A stretch of 64,000 nt of DNA from Avena insularis (lineage: Eukaryota; Streptophyta; Magnoliopsida; Poales; Poaceae): positions 434,001 to 498,000 of the forward strand of contig JAJUPC010000039.1 in NCBI GenBank assembly GCA_023614405.1. Direction: 5' to 3'. Under the pieces are notes generated by a model that saw only the letters and a list, made by a program, of their open reading frames with translations, had not been told where the DNA came from and did not search any database. Position numbers and translations under genes: made by a program. Of this stretch, positions 23,555-32,620 are shown piece by piece. Position 1 is the first letter of the stretch. Each line of letters opens with the position of its first letter.

Positions 23555-24765
23555 ATGGCACCAAACAATTCATCACCTTTTGCTTTGCGTTCGATTCTTG
23601 AAAAGGATAAACTAAATGGAACAAACTATTCGGACTGGGTCCATAACCTGAGAATTGTTCTCAGGGCTGAGAAAAAGGAAACTGTTCTGGATACCCCAAT
23701 CCCGGATGAACCTGCTGATAATGCAACTGCTGCCCTTAAGAATGCCTACAAGAAAGCATGTGATGAATCTCTTGAGGTTAGCTGCCTTATGCTTGCATGC
23801 ATGGAACCTGATCTTCAAAAGCAGTTTGAGGATCAGAAAGCGTACTATATGATCGTTGCGCTTAAGAACATGTTCCAGACTCAGGCTAGGACTGAGAGGT
23901 ACAATGTCGCTAAGTCCTTTGTGGAATGCAGGCTGGCAGAGGGAGCAGTTGTAGGCCCCCATGTGATCAAAATGGTTGGATACATCAAACTTTGGAAAAG
24001 CTTGGTTTTCCATTAGGCCAAGAGTTGGCCACTGATTTCATTTTGGCATCTCTTCCAGCTAGCTATGGGCATTTCATTTCGAACTACCATATGCATGGGG
24101 TGGAGAGGGGCCTTAATGAATTATGTGGGATGTTGAAAACAACAGAATGTGACATTAAGAAGTGTGCAGGGCATAGCCATGTGATGGCTGTGCAGAACAA
24201 GCCTAGATTCAAGAAAAAGGGCACTTCTTGGCAGAAGAAGAAGGGCAAGGCTAAGGATACGATCCCTAAGCCAAACCCTGCGCCCAAGCAAAAGGATGGA
24301 CCTGCAGGAGACACTGAGTGTTTATTTTGTCATGAATATGGCCACTGGAAGAGAAACTACAGCAAGTACCAGGCTTCTTTGAAGAAGGGTGGAAGTAAGA
24401 GTACTTCCCACTCAGGTACGCTTGTTGTAAATGTTGTGGACATTTTTCTCGCAGATTATTATGTTAACTCTTGGGTATTTGATACCGGATCGGTTGCTCA
24501 TATTTGTAATTCGATGCAGGGGCTAATAAGAACTAGAGAAGTGAAGAAAGGCGAAGTGGATTTTTGCATCAGAAATAAAGCAAGGGTTGCTGCATTGTTC
24601 GTCGGCGTCATGCAACTTCACCTTCCGTCAGGATTTATTATGGAGTTAAATAATTGTTATTACATTCCTAGTATGGGTCGAAACATTTTATCACCTTCAT
24701 GTTTGATGAGGGATGGTTATTCATTCGCGAGTGCAAACAATGGTTGTGTAATCTCTAAGAATGCT
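23555..24765 (+). pseudogene. Copia gag-protease, frameshifted and truncated, copy 1
   Basis: Gag begins at ATG 23555 (MAPNNSSPFALRSILEKDKL) with the UBN2-type Gag fold (NYSDWVHNLRIVL, CLMLACMEPDLQKQFE). A one-base deletion near 23988 shifts the frame from GYIK into a short tail ending at 24016. The correct frame resumes as TLEKLGFPLGQELATDFIL. Then come a lysine-rich linker, a zinc knuckle with the last cysteine lost (CLFCHEYGHWKRNYSKY), and an aspartic protease motif with DTGS (WVFDTGSVAHICNS). The frame runs through the breakpoint at 24765 into antisense gypsy sequence, making a 342-codon chimeric open frame (23926-24954). The same gag frameshift occurs in copy 2, so it predates the duplication. 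Confidence 0.9.
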
Positions 24766-24766
24766 G
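24765..24766. other. Tandem duplication breakpoint
   Basis: Copia protease sequence (CTCTAAGAATGCT), identical to 61629-61641, is joined to GGGGGTCCGGTT, which matches 11870 onward in gypsy copy A. In the intact context (61641) the copia continues ATGTTTATGGCTG. At the junction the two sources share only a T, so this is not homologous recombination between matching sequences. Confidence 0.9.
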
Positions 24767-25785
24767 GGGGTCCGGTTCCAACAGCGGCAACGTCCACATC
24801 GGGTCTGTGTAATCGCACCAGCGATAGAGCGGCCTTGGCACCAGCCACTAACTGTTGTCGTACACACTCGCGGACCGCAGTAAAGTCTTGGAATTTGGCA
24901 AGGAGAGCCAACAGGCTCGATGGAGCGATGTCCAGCGGAAACATCGTCCGATAAATATTCTTCAAGCATGATTGCGACTTCTTCAAAAAGTGAAGCACTC
25001 GCGACGCACGATCCTGCAGGGTCGCCAGTGCAATTACGCGATCATGATCTACCTAGAAGTACCCACTCGCCTGCAGCTGCTCTTGGGCCAGGTCATTCAT
25101 GCGAATGGCAATCCGGTCCTTCTCATCCTGCGGATGGCGTGCACTGACAACTATACCAAGAAAAAACAAAATATGAGGACAACGAACTACTGCGAGTGAC
25201 TACAAGAAAACGACAGGAAGAAAAAATACTAACATTTGAATTGGTCGCCCAACTGCGTCACCTCCCCAGCAGATATTGTTCTTGGGCGGCGGCTTTCTCC
25301 AACTTCGACTTCCATACGTCCGCATTTTCGTGGAGTACGAGAAATTCATGCTCCAAATGCTTCACGCGGTCACAGAGTCACGAGAGCAGAGACAACTCAT
25401 CCACCCTTGAGCGCGGCAGTGCCAAGGTGTCATCAAGAGGCGGTGAATCCTGAGGCTCCCTCAAAGGATCACTCGATGTACCCTATCACAAGTCAAGCAA
25501 GAGACAATAAGAGGACTAAGGCGAGGCATAGACAAAAGATTCGAGTACATTCAAGATTAACAAAAGTGTCAGCAGATACACTCGCCAACAGGCATGTTCT
25601 TGACAAAAGACATAAGCTATTTAATTATTACAAGATGCGACTACTGAGGAGAGATTGGCTTCTTCGACTTCGACTTCGGCTTTGGGGGCCTCATCGAGTC
25701 TGTGGCAGTATCAGATGCCATAGACTTCCCGCCGGCCCCTGACGTCGCAGCCTTCGCAGCTTTCTTGGCTCGCTGAAGCTCCTCA
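24766..25785 (+). mobile_element. Tat gypsy copy C, left segment (before the CACTA insertion)
   Basis: It matches copy A from 11870 to about 12889 with scattered substitutions. I counted about 12 in the first 260 bases, mostly transitions. It holds the distal exons of the antisense gene (minus strand), including the exons ending near 24998 and the segment around 25250-25460. The segment ends in TCA at the CACTA insertion and resumes at 37539. Confidence 0.88.
24766..25785 (-). pseudogene. Antisense gypsy gene, 3' exons of copy C (truncated)
   Basis: This is the minus-strand continuation of the gene at 37539-40219. The exon around 24998-24766 reads LHFLKKSQSCLKNIYRTMF ... then RRPDVDVAAVGTGPPA, and is then cut by the duplication breakpoint. 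The roughly 40 C-terminal codons seen in copy A (ending NVPLLQQ) are replaced by antisense copia sequence. It is therefore doubly broken, by the CACTA insertion and by the breakpoint. Confidence 0.75.
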
Positions 25786-25802
25786 CACTACTAGGAAACA
25801 GC
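25786..25802 (+). repeat. CACTA left terminal inverted repeat
   Basis: CACTACTAGGAAACAGC is a perfect 17-bp match to the reverse complement of 37522-37538. It is preceded by the TCA target duplication. Confidence 0.96.
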
Positions 25803-25824
25803 CTATAGATAGACAAGATGTTCG

Positions 25825-26290
25825 GTGGCGCATATGCCAAACTATGCGCCATAGGAAAACATAAGTGGCGCACCAGAAAGCATGCGCCACAGAAGATTGG
25901 AAGTTTTGTGGCGCATTATCCAGAACCTGCGCCACAGAAGACTGGTGGGACCCGTCGGTCGGGGGTGGGTTGATCCAAGTTATGTGGCACATTCGTAATA
26001 TGCGCCACAGAAGTTGCCTCTCCTGTGGCGCATATTTCCTGAATGCGCCACAGAACATGGAGGGGGCCCCACCACGGAATCTAAGATCACCCAAGTTCTG
26101 TGGTGCATGTTGTCATATGCGCCACAGATGTTTGTCACATCTGTGGCGTATACGTCCGACATGCGCCACAGAACTTGGAGGTGGGCCCCATAGAGCGCAT
26201 CTTATTCTCCCACTTCTGTGGCGCATGTGGACTTATGCGCCACAATAGTTTCACATCTGTGGCGCATTTCCTCCATATGCGCCATAGATG
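25825..26290. repeat. CACTA left subterminal repeat array
   Basis: About 18 copies of a 10-bp motif, TGTGGCGCAT or its complement ATGCGCCACA with small variations, alternate in orientation and form about nine short inverted pairs with 6-20 bp loops. Such arrays are binding sites for the TNPA-type transposase subunit in En/Spm elements. Several copies carry C-to-T or G-to-A changes (for example TGTGGTGCAT at about 26100). Confidence 0.93.
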
Positions 26291-26820
26291 ATGGCATCTA
26301 GATCCATGTTAAAAAGGTGACAAGAGCTAGCTTTCTTATCTATCTATCCACCACCAACCATTTCACATCTCTACCTCCTCCCAACTCGTCTTCCTCCTCC
26401 CTCACACCCCATCTTACCCATAGTTTCTCCATTTTCTTGTAACTAAACCTACTTTAATCCATAGATTGGTAAGTGAAAGCTTCGCTCCAACTTCTAGATC
26501 TAAAAGTTCCTTACTTTTCTCTCTCACATCTCTATTTGTTTACTAATTTCCTCTCCACCAACTTGCATTGTAGATCTATTTGTCCACACTCTCTCATCGT
26601 GCGGTCTCGTCTCGCTATTATTGTGTCTACTATAGGTGATTACTTGGCCATCATGAACATGTAGGTGAAGCTTGTCGCGCGGGCGGTGTGTGTGTGCGAT
26701 CCATGGTGAGACGATGCTTGTGTGGTGCATGAATGTTTGCAATGGGAATGGGAGGAAGTTCTTTGTTGGTTGCTTGTTGTTTGCTTGTTGTTGTCGGGCC
26801 CGGCCGGTGTGCTTGCATGG
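26291..26820 (+). promoter_or_regulatory. Leader and probable first intron of CACTA gene 1
   Basis: A pyrimidine-rich leader (about 26330-26460, CTACCTCCTCCC) is followed by a strong donor-like GGTAAGTG at 26468. The region then leads to GCTTGCATGG at 26811-26820. This aligns with the intact acceptor TCTTGCAGGG of gene 2 (32451-32460), suggesting that the gene 1 acceptor AG has mutated to AT. Confidence 0.5.
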
Positions 26821-26920
26821 ATGTTTGCCGAAATGTTGATTCATTTCCATTTCGGCAAATTTTTGCGCTACCCATATGTCCTAATTTTAGGAAAGGTCAT
26901 GCCGAAATTTTTTCCGGCTA
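26821..26920 (+). promoter_or_regulatory. Hairpin leader element upstream of CACTA gene 1
   Basis: A perfect 12-bp stem (TTTGCCGAAATG 26824-26835 with 26848-26859) alternates with an inner palindrome GAAATG-TTGATT-CATTTC. A shared tail GGAAAGGTCATGCCG (26891-26905) and a small GCCG...CGGC stem-loop follow. The same arrangement is upstream of gene 2 at 32475-32575. Confidence 0.7.
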
Positions 26921-26990
26921 GCATTCATGCATGTGCGTGTTCATAAGGTGTGGTTCTCACCTATACTCTTTGTTTTGACCGCTCAGGCAA

Positions 26991-29900
26991 CCATGGTCCT
27001 CATGATGAGCGAAGGTCGAATTGCTAGGTACAAGAAAGGCGCGAAGGAGGACATGATTCTGAACAACAAGACCATGATAAGATATCCATGTCGAACATGC
27101 AAACTACAGCGCTGGATCGACCCCGAATCTGGACAATTGGAGGGTCACCTGCTCAGGCGCGGTTTCATGCGCGACCTCAATGAGGCGCCGGCAGGACATG
27201 GTGGTGGTCACGAAGACGTGGGCGGGCGAGAAGACGAAGATTCTACCGGGCATGATCATCATGACGAAGGAGATGCCAGCGGGCATGATCATCATGACGA
27301 AGGAGATGCCGGCGGGCATGATAAGCATGGAGAAGGAGATGACAACGGGCATGATCATGAAGAAGGAGAAGACGCGAACACACATACGCTGCTAACTTCG
27401 ATCTTGTAGGACCCTCATGTTCAAGAACTGCTCCTGAAGGAGACGAGCAACAACAAAGCTGCAGCCAGAGAGAGCCAAGTTGGCCCAAATGGAGGTAGAC
27501 GGGATGACTCCATTGTATCCTGGGTGTCGCCCCGAGGATACACGTTTGAGTGTAACGCTCAAGGCTCTACAGATGAAGGCCGAACACAAATGGACCGATG
27601 TGAGCTTCAACGCGAACATGGAATACTGGCACGACCGACTTCCTAAGGGGAACACATTGCAAACAAGTATCGAGGAGGCCAAGAAAATCGTGTGCCCTCT
27701 CGACCTACCACACATTAAATACCACGCATGCATCAATGATTGCGCACTTCATCAGAACGAGTACGGGGATAGAACCACATGTCCGTTGTGTGTCCAAGGA
27801 CGGTACAAGAGAGGGAACAAGAAAGTTCCTCGAAAAGTGGTATGGTACTTTCCTATCACCCCTCGTCTACAGCGATATTTCGTAGATCCTAAGGAAGCAA
27901 AGCTCATGCAATGGCACGCGGAAAGAGAGAAACCCGAAGATGACGAGAGAAGGGCAAGATCCTAACACACCCTTCAGACGCTAGCCAGTGGAACGCATTA
28001 GACATCGAGGTCGAAGAGTTCGGGGGCGATGCAAGGAACGTCAGGCTGGGTATGAGCACCGATGGACTCAATCCTTTTGGAAACCAGATTAGCACGCATA
28101 GCACCTGGCCCGTGTGTGTATGGCCATACAACATCCCCCCATGGCTATGCCCGAAGCAAAGGTATGTACACATGAGCATTCTTATTTAGGGGCCGAAACA
28201 ACTAGGTATCCATATGCATCTGTACCTCAGGTTATTGAGAGAGGAGTTAGCCAGCTTGTGGGAGACGTCGGTCCCTATGTGGGACGCCTACACTAAAGAA
28301 TATTTCCATCTGAGAGCCTCGTTGCTCACGACCGTGCAAGACTATCCTGGTTACGCATATGTATCGGCCCAGGTGAACCACTGACACAATGCATGCGTCA
28401 AGTGCATGGATGAGACACCGCATCTCCAGCTACCAAGGGATCCCGGGTCTTCGAAAATCGTGTTCCAAGGTACTCGAAAGTGGCTCCACATGGATCACCT
28501 GTGGAGAAAACATGGTGACCTGTTCAATGGTAAGGACGGGCTCGAAAGAGCCCCACGTCCGAGGAGATGTGAAGAAATCGAGAAGCTTTGGAATAATTGG
28601 GTAGATTGCCCTGTGCCTAGAAAAAACGACCGAGGACAAAGCCGCTGCTGGGTGTATGGAAAGCAAGGTTTGTTTTCTGGGACCTGCCGTATTGGAAGGT
28701 CCTTCACACTCCCCATAGCCTCGATGTAATGCACATCACGAAGAATGTTACCGAGAGTCTGCTTGGCACTCTACTGAACATGCCGGAGAGGACCAAGGAT
28801 GGGCCAAAAGCAAGAAAGGACCTTAAATTGCTTGGCATAAAGAAAGATCTTCAGTACCCTGATAGTGATGATGATCATCATCATCATCATCAGGAAGGGA
28901 CTCAAGGTCACCGCAAAAGAGTTAAGAAGAATGAGGTGGTGCTTCGTGCTGCCTGCTTCACTCTGAGTCTGGAGGAGCTCGAGCAGTTTTTCAGGTGCCT
29001 CTTAGGAGTGAAAGTTCCTCACGATTACTCAGGGAAGATAAGCAGATATCTGGACGTGGCGAAGAAGAGGTTCAGCGGTATGAAGTCTCACGACTGTCAC
29101 GTGCTGATGACGCAGATACTCCCCGTTGAGATCCGTGGGATAATGGACGAGCATGTCCGTGAGACGTTATTTAGCCTCTGTAACTTTTTCGACGTCATAT
29201 CTAGGAAGTCGATCGGTGTGAAGCAGCTCGACAGGCTACAGGAAGAGATCGTGATGATACTATGCGAGCTTGAGATTTACTTCCCGCCCACATTCTTCGA
29301 CATCATGGTGCATCTGCTTGTACATGTCGTGGACGACATCATCCAGCTCGGGCCGACATTCCTTCACAACATGATGTCGTTTGAAAGGCTAAACGGTGTC
29401 ATCAAAGGATTCGTTCGCAACAGGTCTCGTCCAGATGGAAGCATAGCCAAGGGCTTTCTAATCTATGAGTGCATCTCCTTCTGCCAGAATTATCTAACCA
29501 CCGAGAACGAGGACGTTGGAATACCATAAAGAAGCACCTCGGTAGGCTCGGTGGATATGGTCACCGCGAGGGCTGCCGCTCACTACATGTCGGCATTGAT
29601 GGTCGACGCACTGATTTTGAAAGGGCACACCGAGTCGCGCTACAACACATTGAAGTGGTCGGCCCTTGGGTCAAGAGCATGTGCTTAATCGAGCAGGAGT
29701 ACATCGACCAGGGCAGGCCGAGGAAGAAGGGAGACGTAACCAGAGAGCACAACTCCATCTTCACGGGTTGGTTCAAGAAAAGGCAACTGGACAATCCCCC
29801 ACAGGCGCCTTCTACGGAAGATCAAAAACTCATATTCTCCTTGTTGCAGGGCCCAGGGCACAACCTAAGGACCTATCAGTCATACGACATAAACGGTTAC

Positions 29901-30487
29901 AGATTCTACACCGAGGAAAAGGACAACAATAGTGAATATCAAAACTCAGGAGTAACTATGTTATCCTTTGCTGATGACGAGACTACTGTGATGGAAAGAT
30001 TCTACGGAAGGATCGAGGAGATATGGGAGCTCGACTACTGTGGAGAGATCGTACCGATGTTCCGTGTTAGATGGGCCAAGAACGTGGAAAAAGAAGGCCG
30101 CTATTTCACCACAATGGTTATACCAGATGCCAAATCAACAAACAACACCTCCGCAAAAAATGAGCCTTGGGTACTCGCTAGCCAAGTTGATCAATGTTTT
30201 TTATTACCGACCTGTCAAAGCCCAACCGTTTTGTAGTTAGGAGGGGCAAGAGGAGCATCATCGGAATGGAACGAGCCGCCAACAAGCAAAACTTCGACAA
30301 AAACAGTGACCCGAAGATCGAAGAGGAATTCGACAAGTACTTCGACATGCCTACTACTACTAAAGTAAGAAGGAAGACCACACTGCCTACTAAAGGTTGT
30401 CCATTCACAAGAAGAAATCTCAAAGTGCACGGGCTAAAATATTCAACCGCGACGAAAAAGGGCAAGAAGATTGTGAAGAGACACTAG
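26991..30487 (+). pseudogene. CACTA TNP2-type transposase
   Basis: The start is ATG 26991 (MVLMMSEGRIARYKKG). Order of parts: transposase-associated N-terminal domain (IRYPCRTCK, then GHLLRRGFM; about residues 25-65); a His/Asp/Gly-rich tandem repeat (27248-27376); the TNP2 core (27480-28730: MTPLYPGC, KAEHKWTDVSFN, PRKVVWYFPITPRLQRYF, then STDGLNPFG and CVKCMDET); a DUF4218 region (28729-29529: MHITKNVTESLLGTLLNMPE, FFDIMVHLLVHVVDDI, MMSFERLNGVIKGF); a DUF4216 region (about 29990-30190: FRVRWAKN, WVLASQVDQCF); and a basic C-terminus (30194-30487). Breaks include stops near 27410, 27963, 28189 and 28381, a frameshift near 28676, a stop at 29527 and a frameshift near 30190. Some interruptions may be introns. 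The protein would bind and cut the terminal repeats. Confidence 0.9.
27248..27376 (+). repeat. 33-bp coding tandem repeat in TNP2 N-terminus
   Basis: About 3.9 copies of a 33-bp (11-codon) unit start at 27248, 27281, 27314 and 27347, encoding GHDHHDEGDA-type peptides. The unit length is a multiple of three, so the frame is kept. Copies 1 and 2 are nearly identical and copies 3 and 4 have diverged. Confidence 0.9.
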
Positions 30488-30491
30488 CTCG

Positions 30492-30691
30492 ACACATCAC
30501 ATGATTGTATATGTTCAAAGAGAGAGTTTTTTGAATAAATATGAATGTTTGCATATGTTCTTGCTTTATTTTAAACATATATAATTAAAAACACATCACA
30601 TGATTGTTTATGTTCGGGAAGAGAGTTTTTTGAATAAATATGAATGTTTGTATATGTTCTTGCTTTATTTTAAACAGATCTATAATTAAAA
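30492..30691 (+). repeat. 99-bp tandem duplication in the 3' flank of TNP2
   Basis: Two adjacent copies (30492-30590 and 30591-30691) each carry ACACATCACATGATTGT, TTTTTTGAATAAATATGAA and TTCTTGCTTTATTTTAAACA. AATAAA in each copy would serve as a polyadenylation signal. Confidence 0.9.
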
Positions 30692-30701
30692 ATGTGTTTT
30701 T

Positions 30702-30805
30702 AAAAAAGAAAAAAGTGTGAGACAGCCAGGATTCGAACCTGACTGCCCCAAGTTTAGAATGGCACAAGCAAGCAGAGACCACTAAGGCAAGTGCGTGATC
30801 TTGTC
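30702..30805 (-). other. tRNA-like / RNA polymerase III type-2 promoter fossil
   Basis: On the minus strand there is a box-A-like TTGCCTTAGTGG (30779-30790). A perfect box-B-like GGTTCGAATCC (30729-30739) follows 51 bases after the start of box A, and then a T-rich terminator-like run (30702-30714). The T-arm can pair (TCAGG with CCTGG around the TTCGAAT loop), but I cannot find a matching acceptor stem or clear anticodon arm, so it is not an intact tRNA gene. Confidence 0.4.
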
Positions 30806-30827
30806 ATACTACCACGCGCGCCGCGTT

Positions 30828-30941
30828 TTTTACTAAGTCCATAGGTCCTGTGGCGCATTTTGGCATTATGCGCCATAGAAGTTCCAACTTCTGTGGCGCA
30901 TATTGCCGAAATGTGCCACAAAACCTATGGACTTAGCAAAA
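30828..30941. repeat. 114-bp imperfect palindrome of subterminal-type repeats between CACTA genes
   Basis: The left arm (TTTTACTAAGTCCATAGG, then TGTGGCGCAT and ATGCGCCATAGAAGTT) is mirrored by the right arm (AACTTCTGTGGCGCAT, then ATGTGCCACA and CCTATGGACTTAGCAAAA). It contains four copies of the motif that otherwise occurs only at the element's two ends, and lies between genes 1 and 2. Confidence 0.9.
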
Positions 30942-30949
30942 TAAACGGT

Positions 30950-31310
30950 TCGGCCTTCATTCCCCTTCTCCTCATTCAATCCATTCGATTCAGTCACCGC
31001 CGCGCTAGCCCTAGACCTAGACCTCGCTGCCGGAGCCGCCACCGCCGCGCTAGCCCTCGCTGCCAGAGCCGCCACCGCCGCGCCGAAGCCCGTGGAGGAG
31101 GAGGCCCACCACCACCGTGCTAGATCCCGTGGAGGAGGAGGCCCGCCGCCGCCTCTCTGAAGCCCGTGGAGGAGGAGGCCCCCATCGCCGGAGCCCGTGG
31201 AGGAGGAGCCTGCCACCCTCATCGTCGACGACCACCGCATCAGCAGCAACAGGAGCACCGCCGCCACCCTCGTCGTCGACGACCACCGCAGCAGCACCAG
31301 GTACCCTCGA
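30950..31310 (+). promoter_or_regulatory. GC-rich leader with short tandem repeats, CACTA gene 2
   Basis: About 350 bp of CG-rich sequence contains two repeats of GCTGCCRGAGCCGCCACC (about 31028-31085) and four of CCCGTGGAGGAGGAGG (about 31090-31210). A donor-like CAGGTACC lies at 31299. It looks like a 5' leader or first exon. Open frames exist on both strands but arise from the triplet repeats. Confidence 0.5.
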
Positions 31311-32458
31311 CACCATGTCCATCTTCACTGTTACCTGTCATGTTTGTGCAATTGTGCTCAGAGATGTGATTTTCATTATTCCTAGTTAAATTCAGAGTAC
31401 ATGGATGGATGTTCAGAGTAGTGCTAATACATGGATGTTCAGAGTACATGCATGGATGTTCAGAGTGCATGGATTCAGAGTACATGAATTCAGAGTACAT
31501 GCATGGATGTTCAGAGTAGTGCTAAATTCAGAGTAGTGCTAAATTCAGAGTACTGTTAATACTGCCTTCTTGCTGCTTGATGTATTCACCAAATGGTCTC
31601 TGTAATACATCTTAAGTTAAAATGTGTTAGGAATTTTCTAGGTTCTCTAAAAAAATCACATTGTATAGTACTATTTAACTAACTAACATGTTTTAGAGTG
31701 TATCAATAATACTCTTTTGGAGGCAGAGCTAGCTCATAGAATAAGAATAAAAATAGGACACCTTGTGTGCTACTAGTATTGTTGTTCCTGGCTTTGACAG
31801 AGTAGTGCCTGGCTTGATCCAGATAAGGGAAGTGCACAATTACAGAGTAGCACAATTACAGAGTAGTGCTTCAAAAAATGTCTGGTTTATTTTATGCTTC
31901 AGTTATACACAAACCATGGATTTTATGCTTCAGTTATACTGCAGCTGCTTTCTATCATATTCCTGGAGTGTAATTAGTTCATGGAATATGTATACAGGCA
32001 CACACACATTGGTTCTTGGATTTTTTGTAGTTAAAATTAATTCCAAGATGTTCTTGTAGTTAAAATTAATCAGGTTGCCATCATCCACATATATATATCA
32101 ATCAGGCATGGTGTATGTAAAGTGTACAAATGTATATAGTCAAGGATTAGTTGTTGGGTTAGCTGGAGGTTTAAATTGCTCAGTGTTTTAAGTGTATAAT
32201 GATGTAAATTTTAAAGTTTTTTTAAGTTCTTATACATGTATCTGTTGGTTCTTACTACTGCTTGCTAAGCTTGCTGGTGCTTGCTATGCTGCTACTGCTT
32301 GCTGTGTTGGTGTTGTTACATGCATGGTGCTACTGTTGTATGCTATATGGTGTTGTCATAAGGTGCTCTTGTTACATGGTGTTGTTATATGCTATATGGT
32401 GCTGCTGTTATATGGGGATGGGGCTGTCAATATAGGGATGGGGTGTTTTGTCTTGCAG
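31311..32458 (+). other. Probable first intron of CACTA gene 2, with minisatellite
   Basis: An AT-rich stretch between the donor at 31301 and a clear acceptor TTTTGTCTTGCAG ending at 32458. It contains a minisatellite at 31388-31555 built from TTCAGAGTACATG and TTCAGAGTAGTGCTAA units (more scattered copies at 31796-31870) and a TGCTGTTATATGG-like low-complexity stretch at 32330-32420. No gene was seen. Confidence 0.55.
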
Positions 32459-32474
32459 GGATTTCATTTGAGTT

Positions 32475-32575
32475 GCCCATTTCTCTCGAAGTGTCGATTC
32501 ACTTCCGTTTCGGTTGAGAAATGGGCACTCCTAGGTCAAAAAATTAGCAAAGGTCATGCCGCATTTTTCGGCCGA
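32475..32575 (+). promoter_or_regulatory. Hairpin leader element upstream of CACTA gene 2
   Basis: It has a perfect 11-bp outer stem (GCCCATTTCTC 32475-32485 with GAGAAATGGGC 32516-32526) and an inner palindrome GAAGTG-TCGATT-CACTTC. A tail GCAAAGGTCATGCCG and a small GCCG...CGGC stem-loop follow. It begins 16 bp after the intron acceptor and has the same architecture as 26821-26920. Confidence 0.72.
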
Positions 32576-32620
32576 GATTTGTGCTAACTTTTTGCCTCTT
32601 TTAAATAGAGTAGTGCAAAC

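Larger units (their letters stand above)
20900..24765 (+). mobile_element. Ty1/copia element, 5' part, duplication copy 1
   Basis: A plus-strand copia inserted into the integrase of the minus-strand copia. It comprises LTR, primer-binding site, a long leader (about 1.3 kb), gag and protease, and is then cut at the duplication breakpoint. The complete counterpart continues past the breakpoint at 57769-64000. Confidence 0.88.

Noticed and set aside
25825..26290. CRISPR-like array of short repeats
   Set aside because: Repeats are 10-bp, alternate in orientation, have variable spacing and occur next to CACTA ends.
26821..26860. MicroRNA precursor
   Set aside because: The stem is only 12 bp, too short for a plant microRNA; a regulatory hairpin remains possible.
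30729..30805. Functional tRNA gene
   Set aside because: Box A and B are present but no acceptor stem pairing or anticodon arm can be found.
31020..31297. Minus-strand frames of 92-143 codons with Leu/Arg-rich repeats
   Set aside because: Produced by triplet repeats in GC-rich leader sequence.
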